DNA of 64,000 bases, from contig CM073887.1 of the NCBI GenBank assembly GCA_037176705.1, forward strand, positions 29,267,501-29,331,500. The letters are read 5' to 3'. Under the pieces are notes generated by a model. The model was given only the letters and a program-made list of their open reading frames with translations, did no database searches and was not told the origin of the DNA. This stretch comes from Molossus alvarezi (lineage: Eukaryota > Chordata > Mammalia > Chiroptera > Molossidae). Below, piece after piece: positions 1-10,767 of this stretch. The translations under genes and the position numbers were made by a program. How positions within the stretch are numbered: the stretch's first letter is position 1; each line of letters starts with the position of its first letter.

Positions 1-240
1 AAGCAAAAATTGGGATGGTGCTTTTGCAAGCCACTGAACACCAGGGCTTGCTAACAACAAAGCCAGGAAGATGCAAGAAAGGATCTCCCCCAGAGCTTTC
101 AGAGAGAGCATGGCTCTTTCATCACCTTGATTTTAGGCTTCTAGCCTCCAGAAGAAAGAGAATAAGTATGTGTTGTTTTAAGCTACCTAGGGTATGGTAC
201 TTACTTACTGTGGCTCTAGAGAATCCACACAATTTGGTAT
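1..240 (+). mobile_element. MLT1-type (MaLR) LTR, 3' portion
   Basis: The sequence follows the 3' half of an MLT1 LTR: a purine-rich stretch ending in a 'catggctctttcatcacc' block, then 'cttctagcctccagaa', then an AATAAA-like 'gaataagtatg', then 'ttgttttaagctacc'. These landmarks occur in that order in MaLR LTRs. The 5' half lies outside the window. It is a non-coding, ancient and diverged fossil. Assignment is from recalled consensus, and the exact subfamily is not determined. Confidence 0.7.
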
Positions 241-309
241 AATCGAACACCATTCAGGCATAAAAAGGAATACAAGTCAGATATATAATAAAGTCTAAAC
301 AAAAGTTTT

Positions 310-670
310 CATGGCTTAAAGCTCTTCTAAAAGAAAAGGTTTATTGAACCAAATGCCAGTCAGAAACAGCCCAGGTCCTGGGGCAGGATCTAACCCACCG
401 GCAGCAGGGCTAAACAGAGAAGGCAACATATCTCCCACCCTGAAGTTGGTGGGCTTTTTAAAAATTTTTATGCATGAACAAAGGGAAGAAAGATGTAAGC
501 TGTTTGGAAAGGATTTATATCGGCTATAGATAAAAGTGGTGGAAGAAGGTGAAGCTGGGCTAGTTCTGGAATAGTGCATAGTCCATAGGTTATAGACATA
601 GTCTAGAGAATCTATCTGTAAGCAGGAGACACAGAGGCACCCAGTGGTGGGTGGCACCTCGTTATTTTCT
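310..670 (-). mobile_element. LTR-like block, antisense, family not identified
   Basis: Read on the minus strand, this block has the layout of an LTR U3-R-U5: a TATAAAT box (plus-strand 513-519), then GC-richer sequence, then an AATAAA signal about 170 bases downstream (complement of TTTATT at 340-345). It is clearly less AT-rich than the flanks. No coding potential is evident; the 113-residue reading frame across it looks incidental. I cannot name the family and did not locate clear TG/CA ends or a TSD, so the borders are approximate. Confidence 0.45.
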
Positions 671-888
671 TTAGATAATTGTGGAAATACCCACCTGGAA
701 ATTAATTCAAAGTTTCAACATACATTCTGAAATACAAACAATCTTTTGTTGGTTTTGCCCTGCAGTGTTTAATGAATTAACCTCTTTTGTCTCCCCCTTC
801 TACCCTCTGGCCCACTGTAATTTAATTTAGGATATCTCAGAATTTTCTCCTTGTCAAAAGCGTGAATGACTTTCAAACTACTATGCTA

Positions 889-1144
889 TGCCCTGGCCGG
901 TTTGGCTCAGTGGTTAGAGTGTTGACCTGCGGTCCAGAGAGACCTGGGTTCAGTCCCGCTGAGGGAGCGTACCTCGGTTGCAGTTTGTCCCTGGCCCTGG
1001 TTGGTTATGTGGGTGGCAGCCCCTCGATGTGTCCCTTTCATGTTGATGTTTCTGTCTCTCTCTTCCTCTCTCTCCTTCCCCCTCTATCTGAACAAAAAAT
1101 GGAAAAATGTCCTCTGGAGAGGATAAAAAAACAAACAAACAAAA
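889..1144 (+). mobile_element. VES-type tRNA-derived SINE (lineage 2)
   Basis: The head begins at the conserved 'ccctggccggtttggctca' (891) with A-box-like and B-box-like (ggttcagtccc) Pol III promoter elements. A 'cggttgcagtttgtccctgg' segment, a CT-rich stretch and a terminal CCTC/GAGG hairpin before the A-rich tail follow. It is flanked by the 10-bp direct repeat tactatgcta (879-888 and 1145-1154), which marks L1-mediated insertion. It lies at the upstream edge of an L1 3'-end fragment. Confidence 0.93.
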
Positions 1145-1154
1145 TACTATGCTA

Positions 1155-1445
1155 ATAGAAACCACACTCCAAAGATCACATATTGCATCAGGTTTCATTT
1201 ATATGAAAGGTCTGACTATAGGAGGAAGAAGTAGACTAGAGGTTCCTGGAAGGTGGTCCATAAGAATCAGTGTGGTCACCAAATAAGCAGAAAAAGTATC
1301 TTTGAGGTGATGGCACTTTTTTCAAACTGAATCGTTTCGATGATTGTGCAACTCTGAAATTTTATTAATAATCACCAAATTATTTACTTACATGAGTAAA
1401 TCTTTTGGTATATACATTATACCTCCACAAAGTTCTACTTAATAA
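1155..1445 (+). mobile_element. Old L1 3' end (L1M type)
   Basis: The order of landmarks matches L1 3' ends: 'atttatatgaaaggtc', 'gaagtagactagaggttcctgg', 'ggtgatggcac', 'gattgtgcaactctgaa', then 'acattatacctccacaaag' near the tail. It is heavily diverged with no open frame. The SINE at 889-1144 abuts its upstream edge and another SINE follows its tail, so this L1 is probably older than both. Confidence 0.7.
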
Positions 1446-1475
1446 AAAAATGCTGTGAAGAAAAGGTGGAAGAAG

Positions 1476-1732
1476 CCCTGGCCAGTTTGGTCCAGCGGTT
1501 AGAGCGTCGGCCTGCGGTCCGGAGAGACCCAGGTTCGGTTCCCGCTAAGGGCACGTACTTCGGTTGCAGTTTGTCCCCGGCCCTGGTTGGTTGTGCGGGT
1601 GGCAGCCACTCGATGTGTCCCTTCGATGTGTTTCTCTCTCTCTCCCTTCCTCTCTCTCCCTCCCACTCTATCTGTACAAAAAATGGAAAAATATCCTCGG
1701 GTGAGGATTAAAAAAAAAAAAAAGAAAAGAAA
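1476..1732 (+). mobile_element. VES-type SINE (lineage 2) with perfect 17-bp TSD
   Basis: It has a standard head (gccctggccagtttggtcca), a B-box-like ggttcggttcc and 'cgatgtgtcccttcgatgtg'. The hairpin CCTC-gggt-GAGG precedes an A-rich tail containing AAAAG repeats. The perfect direct repeat agaaaaggtggaagaag at 1459-1475 and 1733-1749 defines the insertion exactly. The perfect TSD and low divergence suggest a comparatively recent insertion. Confidence 0.95.
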
Positions 1733-1749
1733 AGAAAAGGTGGAAGAAG

Positions 1750-3789
1750 TTAAAGGGAAAGAGTGGTGGCCGTCAAGAGTATAAACGAGAGTGAAGGATT
1801 GGGAAAATGAACAATCTATATATCTAGAATCTCTTTTTATCCTGGACTTACTCTCTGTTTTTTTTTTTCATCCTTAAAAATATGCTTTCTTTTTATGTGC
1901 AGGCTGTAATTGGTGTAATCTTTAAAAAGCATCAGGGAACTAATAACAGAACATAAAAGTTTGAACTGCTTGTACAAGCAGGTGTGTCTGATCTCAACTG
2001 TTTTCCAGCCTGGAACCTTCAGGCTCCTATAGTTCATTCACATGAGTGGTAGGGACTGTATTCTCAAACAACTTTTGATGCTTCAATAAACAGAATATAA
2101 ATCACAATATTGTAATAAAGGCTAACTTTTACAGTTTTATTCATTTTCAGATGCAATTATATTAACTTTATGTTGTGCCAGAATTCCTCTAGTGATCAGA
2201 GTTTCTAAATGATTTGTTTTGATTAATATAAAAGTTATTAAGTTACAACTTTGCACTTGCTATTATTTAATCAAAATTACCCCTCAGTATCTAATGTTTT
2301 ATATGAGAAAAACAAAAAGAGGTTATGGTGGTAAATAATTTGAGAAAAAATAATTTAATTTATATCACATATCTTTGCTTTCAATTTTTTTTATTTTTAG
2401 CTAATAGAGTAATTTTATGGCTTTTAAGAAATCTCAGAAGTTATGTGTCTTTTCAGATGAATTTGAATGTAATTTTATGATTTTTCTTTAATACAAAGAA
2501 ATAAGATTTTTGTTTATTGCTTTGTTTTGTTTCTTGCACTTGATTTATTCTTAATTTAACCAATCTTCTATATTCTTCAAAATATCAGTTACTAATCACA
2601 AGAGAAATTATGGCTATCTGTAAAGGGCTTGCTTATTCATGGTAACACTTAGTCTTAGAAACCATATCAAGTCGATGTTACATATCTACACATCATTGGT
2701 TAATATGTCCAGTATGCCAAACATGTACAGTAGGGGAAAATAATTTATGATCATTAAATATGCTGTTGGCAGCATACTTGTACCAAAAAAAATTATGGAA
2801 ACTTTTTATTAATATTTTATAGCTGTTAAATATGAGTGTAACTGACAACATATAAATTTAATATATATTTTTAAATATAGGAATGTAGGCCCTGATTAAT
2901 CTGTCTAAATAAATGATTTATAAGTGGTCTCAGTAATGTTTATACAACAATTTTTTGCCTAAAAACTTGCAGAAAGCAAACTAAACATCATGCATTTGCT
3001 ATGTTCACTGTTTTTTTTTTTTAATGGAAAAAGTTATTTTCAGGTACCACAAAATTACTGTTATATATAGTTTTATGTAGGGTTACATAAAATACTTACA
3101 TAAAAGGCAGTCATTTAAATAATGTTAAATATTTATATCAAGAAGTTGTGAAATGAGTTTTATGGCACTAAATACAAAGAGAAATCAAGAGAATCATTTA
3201 CCAACTGACCATATATATGGCTTTCACTATTTTGGACATAGACCTTCCATTTATTATGTGCCAATTTTCTGTAAAATCTGGAGCATAATAAAATCTCTTA
3301 TATGTAAGGAGACTGTTCTGTGTGGTACATGAAAACAATCACACGGTTAGTCAGCTAGATAAACAGAGAGAAGTTTTCCCTGGGTTGTCAATATTAAATG
3401 TAAAGAATGATTTACATAAAATCTAAAATATTCTTTACTTTCCAGGCTTGTTTACATCATAACTTTGTTCTTCAAAATAGCTACTCAATTCTTGCTTGTT
3501 TTTTACTACCCTCTTCTCCCATGATGCAATCTGCAAGTTGGACCCAAACACAAACTGCACTGGATCCTGTCCTCTTCAACTCTCCACTTTACATGTATTA
3601 ATATGCAACAAATATGTCTACGTAAGGCCAGTTTAACCAAAACTTCATTCAGTTTTATAAAGATATTTATTACCTACATAATTGTGTGTTGACACCATAT
3701 ATAGTTACTTTAAGAAATTCAATTATAAGATTGCATTTTAACATTTTAATCAGTATTCATAATTTAATAAAATAGACAAGCTGATAGCA
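1750..3789. other. Unique AT-rich non-coding sequence
   Basis: About 2 kb of AT-rich DNA with short homopolymers (for example the T run near 3010-3022). I see no element, splice-like open frame or RNA gene I can support here. Confidence 0.5.
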
Positions 3790-4275
3790 TTAAAATGTGG
3801 TTCTTCAAAAAATTAATCACAGAATTATCATAGCATTCAGAAATTCCACCTCCAGGCATTTACACACAAAAATTGAAATCAGGGACTAAAATATCTGTGC
3901 ACCAATGTTCATAGCAGCATTTTTATAAGAGCCAAAAGGTGGAAACAAATCAAATGTCTCTGCGAATGAATGAAATCCTGAAACATGTTGCAGTGTGTTT
4001 GAAACATGGATGAAAGTTGAAGACATTATGCTAAATAAAACAAGCTAAACACGAAAGGACAAATACTGCATGATTCTACTTATAGAAGGGACCTGGAATA
4101 GTCAAATTCTTAGAGACAGAAAGTAGAACAGTGGCTACCAGGGATGGTGTGGTGGGGAATGGTGATGGTGGTGTTGCACAGGATCAATGTATTATCACTG
4201 AAATGAACACTTAAAATGGTTAAAAGGGGAAATTTTTTGTCATGTATATTTTACCAGAATTATAAAGGAAAATTT
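3790..4275 (+). mobile_element. Old L1 3' end (L1MA/L1MB-like)
   Basis: It shows a clear run of L1 terminal landmarks: 'gaattatcatag', 'gaaattccacctccaggca', 'atgttcatagcagcat', 'gccaaaaggtggaaacaa', 'gacattatgctaaataaa', 'aaaggacaaatactgcatga', 'acagtggctaccaggga' and 'gtcatgtatattttacca'. It covers the last part of ORF2 and the 3' UTR, 5'-truncated and decayed. A long T run follows at about 4290-4315. Confidence 0.85.
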
Positions 4276-4633
4276 ATTCATCAACATGGGTTTTCTTTTT
4301 TTTTTTTTTTTTTTTCACCTCCTGCTTCTTAATTTTCCCCAGGCTGAAATAAATATAGAAAGTAGTGTAGGGTAAGTACAGTATAGTGAGTAGAGCAGAG
4401 TAGAGTTAGATGCAGGGAATCTTTAAGCTGGAGGACAGAAGGTTTTAGGTGTTCTTCATTGAAGCTAGGACCCTTCATCTCATCCGTATTTCTCACACTG
4501 CTAGTCTAAGGAGAGCAGAGAATGACTGAGATACAATGTTAGGGGTTGGACGTGAGAGACATCACTGTCTTAAAACAGAAGCTATTCTTGCCAAGAAAAT
4601 TTCACAGAAAGGCCAACCACTCTGTACAATATA

Positions 4634-4759
4634 CAGGGTGGGGCAAAAGTAGGTTCACAGTTGTTCATATGGAAAATATTACACTAATTAATAATAATAC
4701 AATAATAAACTCTGCGTTTCGTGTACTCACAACTGTAAACCTACTTTGTCCACACCCCG
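4634..4759. mobile_element. Mariner-type MITE
   Basis: This 126-bp non-autonomous DNA element has imperfect terminal inverted repeats. The left end is cagggtggggcaaaagtagg followed by ttcacagttg; the reverse complement of the right end reads cggggtgtggacaaagtagg followed by tttacagttg. Both sides carry a TA dinucleotide (4632-4633 and 4760-4761), the target of Tc1/mariner transposases. There is no transposase inside. A second member lies at 42918-43034. Confidence 0.88.
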
Positions 4760-4761
4760 TA

Positions 4762-7700
4762 TACCAGATTACCACACACTTTTAATAACATTACCAAAGT
4801 ATCTTTTAAGATATTTGTAAGGTACATGCTATAATATCGAGTAGGGAGTCAAGTTTAAAGAATATATGTTGCTGGGTGCCATTTTGTAGAATTTTCATTC
4901 ATTTTTTTAAAATGTAGGACTAATCTGTTACAATATAATTTAACTCAGATCACTAGAGTGGTGGGGGTAGTTTTGTACATAATAGAACACAAATAGAAAA
5001 AAGTAGATAAACAGTTACTCTAAATGTAGGAAGTCAATGCAGTAGAATAATGTGTGAATAAAGTAGACATCAGAGGTCATATTTTACATACTGTTGAAAA
5101 TTCTAGGAACATTAATATCCATAGAGAAAGAAAAGTGAATAAAATCACTTGGCAATGTGGTTCTAGTCTATAAACTACTAATTTGATGTGTAGACAGCTG
5201 CTGTGTCACTCTGCTGAGGAGGTCAAGGAGCCACCTGCAGGAGAGGGGGACAAATGGCCAGCTAATCATCTGGCACCGAGACTATAGACAATCTGTCCAT
5301 ATCTGTGTCCAGATGAGCAAGGAAAAAAGAGAAACCTGATGTTTCTACATTTATAGTTTTGGCTCATTCCATTCAAATAAAGCATTTTGCAATACAATAT
5401 GATTTAGAGAGTTTTTCCAGAACGGGATGTAATAACATATGGAAAAATCATTACATGATCTTTAAGGTCTCTTCTGGTTCAAAAAGTATGTAAGTTCCTG
5501 TCTTTTAATTTAACAAGCTTAAATTAGTGTTTATTACTTATATACATACAAATATGCATTATATAGAAAGAATAGAATAGAATATATAAAGAGTAGAATA
5601 AACTGCCTGGTTTGAGAAAGTTTATTATTAAATATAATATTCTAGCTCACTATCAATATTTATTCATGATTATACCTCTTCCTCAAACATACCCATTATA
5701 ATTGAGGAGTTTCTCTATAATAAATAAAATGAAAGAAACAAAGACATAATTAAATATAATTTAAAATAAGACATTTCATTAGAAAGTGTCAAGGAGACAA
5801 TGAACTGAGAAAATTGTATAAGTAATTAAATAAACATACAAATTATAATTCATAAAAAGTAATAATTCACTTATATACACTTGGATTATAAAAACTAACT
5901 TTAATTTGCATATAAAATAATTCAAGTTGGTTATATTTCAATATAGAAATACTTTATTTTACAATGCTTTTAAGTATCATAACACTCTCTTTTCTCACTT
6001 ATTCTACTACATATTTGCCTTCACATTTATTTCAAAATTTGGAAGTTGCAATTTAGAAAATGGTTAAGAAGTAGTAATACAAGACATAAATAAATTCTAA
6101 AGAATAAATTAGTTCTGTTTTAGGCTCTTAGCATTATTCATTGATTTCTATATGCTATATTCTCTACATTTCATTGTTTAAAAATGTTCTCTCCCTTTTA
6201 TTTTTGTCTTTTAATGGAATAAATAAGTAGAGATCTTTTAAAATAAAAGAAACAATGCATCTATTATTCCTCCATCTTTATCATTACTTTCCTTATCTCA
6301 AACCCTAGCAATTACCATAAAGTATGTTATTTACATTTTGAAACAAACCAATAATAAGCATCATATATTTTAGTTTTATTGTTAAGAACATGAATATTAA
6401 ATGGCAAAAGCAGGCACAGCATGTATTCTATAAGCGTGGTGTGTAAGCTCTTTTTCATATGCTTTCCCTTTACACTTGTAAATTGGATAAATGCAGCCAT
6501 AGGTGTTTTGACAGCTAATTAAATGTGAATATGGGCAATTATATGCCAGCATACTTCTACGATTTGTGGAAAATAAGATGAGATTTGTATAATTTGTACT
6601 GAACTATTTTAAATTCTGCCACTTACATACCCCTGATTTTATGATGCATACTGAATCATTCAAATTGAAATTTCCATTGTATGTGGGTTTGTGTATGCAT
6701 ATATGTATGAATCTATTGATTTATTACCTATTTGAAAGCATGTTTTTATGTAGCTATACAATGCCAAATCTGTGAGAAGCAAATAATGGTAGGTTGGGAA
6801 TAAATTTGAAGGCCTTTGCTTTTTCATTATTTCAGCCTCTATCTTCTGTAAAATTTCTTGTAGAAAGAACATAATGTAAAGCTTTTAGAGTCCTTATATC
6901 CATGAGAAAACATATCGTTCTTACAAAATGGTTCTATTATCTTGGGTTAGTCACAGAGATCATCAAAATCTAGCTTTATGAAATAGGATGGAAGAAGCAT
7001 ATGACCTAGGATGATATATACATTACAATAAATCCTGAACTGAACCCAAATTCAACAAAATAGCTTAGATTTCAGACAGCCTGCACTTTAACTGTGTTCT
7101 TACATCCTGCATTTCCCTAATGGTGATAATAAAATATATGAAAAATGTAGGTAGCACAAGATAATCATCAAACAAGGAGCAGAGGGTTAAAATGGTGCAT
7201 CAATTAAGAAAGCACAAATGCTGTAATATAAATCCTGTGTGAACAAAGAATGGATCATAGATTTGGTGCTACATTTTGGAAATTACAATGAAATGAGAAA
7301 CTGAGCAGATTAATAATACACAACGACAAAAAATATATTAAAAATTTATTCATCTTAAGGTGAGGATATTTTTCCAAGAAGTTATTTGTAAAAAAGACAA
7401 TGTTGTAATTAGTAATGCATTTAGCAGCTGGGCTATAGTAAACATTGATGTTTTTCTTCTAACTTCCCTCAGTAAAATATTAATGAGACTTATTATATTG
7501 GATGACAACATTTTCAAAGGGCAATCCTACATGACAAAATTGAAGCTGTCTGCTGACCTCGTTAAATTATGATGTAGATATTTACTGAATGTCTTTCAAA
7601 CATTCCTTCATACATACCATTATTTCTCAGTTTAAGTCCTATAAAAATTATTAATAATAATTGTTATTTTTCTGACCTAATTGCCTTTGGGAAACCAGCC

Positions 7701-8536
7701 TTTTGATTCGGATGGTGTTTCCCACCCTCCTGTTCCCCAGAAGGGCAGTGATGGATCCTAACCAATCAGCATATCACGTCTCTTTAGCTAGAGAGAGCGA
7801 TTCATGGAAGGCAAACTTCCAAAAGAAGGCTGTGAGAAAGTATAAGGTGTTTGCTGAGCCTTTTGAGACCATTATATTCTTCTCTTTTAAAGACAAATTC
7901 ATGTGTATATCTTTTTGGCATATGGCCACCAAATTGTATTAGTACACATGGCATCTGAAAGTGACATCAATCTATGTATATATCCTCCTCCTCCTTGTAA
8001 TCATCATCATTTTATTTTTGTATTCTGGAAAATCCCTAATATAGACCATTTTGCATTCTTATTTTCTGAAGATGAGTGCTAATCTGGGTAGCATCTTGTT
8101 AACATTTATGATATTTCTGTAGTAAGTGATAAATATGTCAATAAGAAAAAGGAAAGGTCTGAGGAGTTGGAGAGAAGATGGGACAAGAAAAATTAACTTC
8201 CCTTTAGCCTCATGTACTTTATAGGATTTGACCCCTTTAGGAAAACTATATCAACTCTAGATTGACATGCCGGAGAAGGTCAAGAGATTTTTGTTGGTAT
8301 CATCTTGATACATTTTAAAAAATTGTACTACAGGGAGAATTTTTTTCTGCATTATTTTTCTATTCCAATAGATTGCAGGAGTTTTTACTTCAGGCAATAA
8401 TGATTAAAATTCCATTTTCCTTCATGTCTTGTGAGCATGTTTTGCTCTACAGTTCTAATAATGACTAAAACTTCTCTTTTAGAAAATTGAAAAACTACAT
8501 TACCCTTTAAATGATAAATATTTAAAAGCCTGGAAG

Positions 8537-8537
<1 letters not shown>
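4762..8537. other. Unique AT-rich non-coding sequence
   Basis: About 3.8 kb with no repeat, coding region or RNA gene I can support. A slightly GC-richer patch at 5195-5320 and another near 7705-7860 (which contains an 'accaatcag' CCAAT-like motif) stand out from the AT-rich background but match nothing I recognise. Confidence 0.5.

Positions 8538-8578
<41 letters not shown>
8538..8578. repeat. (CTAT)n microsatellite
   Basis: About ten uninterrupted copies of the tetranucleotide CTAT/ATCT. Expected to be length-polymorphic. Confidence 0.98.
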
Positions 8579-8809
8579 AAATTGTATAACATATACCATT
8601 GTTTAGAATATATTTCTATGAATTACATATTAGTTATATATAAAATATATATCCATTGAATTGAATTCTCCAGGTGGCAGAAAAAATGGGGTTTTATAAA
8701 TGATCCCTTTGTTTATCAAGAATCAAATTGTTACTTTTGCTAAATTAAAAACAAATTATTTAAAAAACTGTTGTAAGTTAGTATTGCTCAATAATTGGCT
8801 CCTTTGCTA

Positions 8810-8829
8810 AAAAAAAAAAAAAAAAAAAA
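8810..8829. repeat. Poly(A) run
   Basis: A run of about 20 A residues. No retroelement body could be recognised immediately upstream, so it is listed as low-complexity sequence only. Confidence 0.9.
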
Positions 8830-9224
8830 CTCATGGAAGAATAGAACATTAAATCACGTTTTTACTCCATTTTTCATTGTTGTCAATAATCCCTTCACTT
8901 TATTTATAGGGTATTAGAATGATCTCCATTTTTCTGTAACAAGAAGTCTATAACTTCCATGAAAATATGCTTTAATGGGAGGTGTTTCTGATAGTTAGAT
9001 AAATATTACTCTGTGTAATGAGCATTGGCTATGTTCTAATTAAAATGTGATTCTTAATTACTGTCTCACTCTGAAACTGCTCGATTCTTTAAAAATCTGT
9101 TCAGGTGACTGTGAAGTGACTGAGGGACAGAAAAAATTCTTACAGGAATGGCCCTAAAGCAAAAGAGATGATCATTCCCTTAGCTAGTTTTATAGATTGA
9201 TTGTGAACATGGCAATTAGCCGCG

Positions 9225-9360
9225 TGATCTACTTAAATTTTCTAAGCTGTAGTTGACTCATAGGTAAAAGAAAAATAAGTAAATAACTCCCACCTTGTGG
9301 AGTTATTTAAGCATTATATTAATAGTGTATTTAAACCTCTGAGAAACAATGCCCACAAAA
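9225..9360 (-). mobile_element. Possible MIR fragment, antisense
   Basis: The order 'ctcataggtaaaagaaaaataa', 'ctcccaccttgtggagttatttaagcattatat', then 'gtgtatttaaacctctgag' resembles the complement of MIR ('cctacctcatagggtt...gaggattaaatgag'). Strongly diverged; tentative. Confidence 0.4.
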
Positions 9361-9398
9361 TTTATGCATAGGTTTATCATTATTATTAGGCTATTTTG

Positions 9399-9403
<5 letters not shown>

Positions 9404-9446
<43 letters not shown>
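9404..9446. repeat. (TA)n microsatellite
   Basis: About 21 copies of the dinucleotide TA in an already AT-rich setting. Confidence 0.97.
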
Positions 9447-9449
<3 letters not shown>

Positions 9450-9614
9450 TATTTATATGTAAATATATATGTTATAGAAACATAATATAAATATTTTTTC
9501 AAACAATTTTTTTCTTCCTAATTCCAATGATGGTAATCTTTGATCCCTAAACCAGTGTCATTAATTTTGAACTCTATTTTTTTAAATCTGGACAAAGTCA
9601 TGTGAAAGTTTTAA

Positions 9615-9830
9615 CATAGACACTGGCACATACTAATTGATTCTGGCTCTGCCATTTTCTAGCTGAATGATCATGGACAATTTATTCAGCATCTGTGGGC
9701 CTTGGTTTCCTCATACGTAGAATGAGTATAATATAGTTACACCTATCTAGTGAAGTTTCATATTAAATAACGTTTGTAAAAGACGACACGGAGCCCTGAC
9801 ATATAGTAAGCACTTGTAGCTCTGGAGTGA
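9615..9830 (-). mobile_element. MIR SINE, antisense
   Basis: It carries the complementary MIR landmarks in order: 'ctggctctgccattttctagctgaatga', 'gacaatttattcagcatctgtgggcc', 'ttggtttcctcatacgtagaatgagtataat', 'acacctatctagtgaag' and 'ccctgacatatagtaagcactt'. MIR is an ancient mammal-wide tRNA-derived SINE mobilised by L2. It is near full length and no longer active. Confidence 0.85.
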
Positions 9831-10357
9831 TTGTGTCAGCCAGGACAAAACTTTGCTTATTTGACAGCCTGTCAATAATTTCCTAGACAGCTACTTGTCC
9901 TGACGTTCTCTGTTGCTTTGAATTCACTGGAGGCACTCAAATAGAATATATGTTATCTGAAATATATTTGTATTATATAATAGATAGGTATGTCATATTT
10001 ACCTATATTATTATATTATTAAATCAGATATAACTCTGATTATATTAAATTTGACTTGAAGAAATGAATGGGTTTAATTTAATATTTCCCATTAAATAAT
10101 GGATCAATCTATATATAAACTTAATTTTTTCATATATTTTTGTACATACTTATTTCAAAAATTCTTTACCTAACTTCAGTTTTAAAACAAACAAAAACAA
10201 AACAACAACAACAAAACTACACTTTTAAAAACACTTCCCAAATTGAAAGCTATTATTGATTCAAAGTACAAAGTACTATAAATGGAAAGAGAAAATATTT
10301 TATTTATATTTCATAAAAGTAGACATCAGAAATCTTTAAATGTCCCTAAATGGTAAA

Positions 10358-10385
10358 AAAAGAAAAAGAAAGAAAGAAAAGAAAA

Positions 10386-10431
<46 letters not shown>
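10358..10431. repeat. Compound microsatellite (GAAA)n-(TG)n-(AG)n
   Basis: Adjacent runs of GAAA/AAAG, then TGTGTG, then GAGAGA form one purine-rich compound simple repeat. The reading frames across it (for example SVCVCERERERKRE-like) are low-complexity artefacts. Confidence 0.95.
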
Positions 10432-10432
<1 letters not shown>

Positions 10433-10521
10433 GAGTGGGGGAGAAAGGGGTTGGGAGCATGCATGTGTCTTTTTTCATTACAGTGTTACTTGAAATATAC
10501 AAAGAAAAACAAAGGAGACAG

Positions 10522-10751
10522 GTCTGGCCAGTGTGCCTCAGTGGATTGAGCACCATCCCATGGAGTGAGGGGTCCTGGTTCGATTTCCAGTCTGGACACA
10601 TAGGTCGGTTGTGGCTTGATCCCCAGTAGGGGGCGTGTAGGAGGCAGCCGATCGATGTTTCTCTCTCACATCAATGTTTCCATCTCCCTCCCTCTCTCTC
10701 TCTAAAAAAAAAAGCAATAAAAACATATTAAATAACAACAACAACAACAAC
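10522..10751 (+). mobile_element. VES-type SINE (lineage 1)
   Basis: The head 'tctggccagtgtgcctcagtgg' is followed by a B box (ggttcgatttcc), 'ccccagtagggggcgtgtagg' and 'cgatgtttctctctcacatc'. The tail is A-rich with AAC repeats. A 16-bp TSD (aaaacaaaggagacag at 10506-10521; aaaacaaagggggcag at 10752-10767) has two mismatches. Lineage 1 lacks the terminal hairpin of lineage 2 and ends in an A-rich tail. Confidence 0.93.
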
Positions 10752-10767
10752 AAAACAAAGGGGGCAG

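Noticed and set aside
889..960. tRNA gene, suggested by A-box and B-box sequences
   Set aside because: The boxes belong to tRNA-derived SINE heads; no cloverleaf or anticodon arm can be assembled, and the same unit recurs many times with TSDs.
8538..8578. CRISPR-like or regulatory repeat array
   Set aside because: It is a plain tetranucleotide microsatellite without spacers; the genome is that of a mammal.
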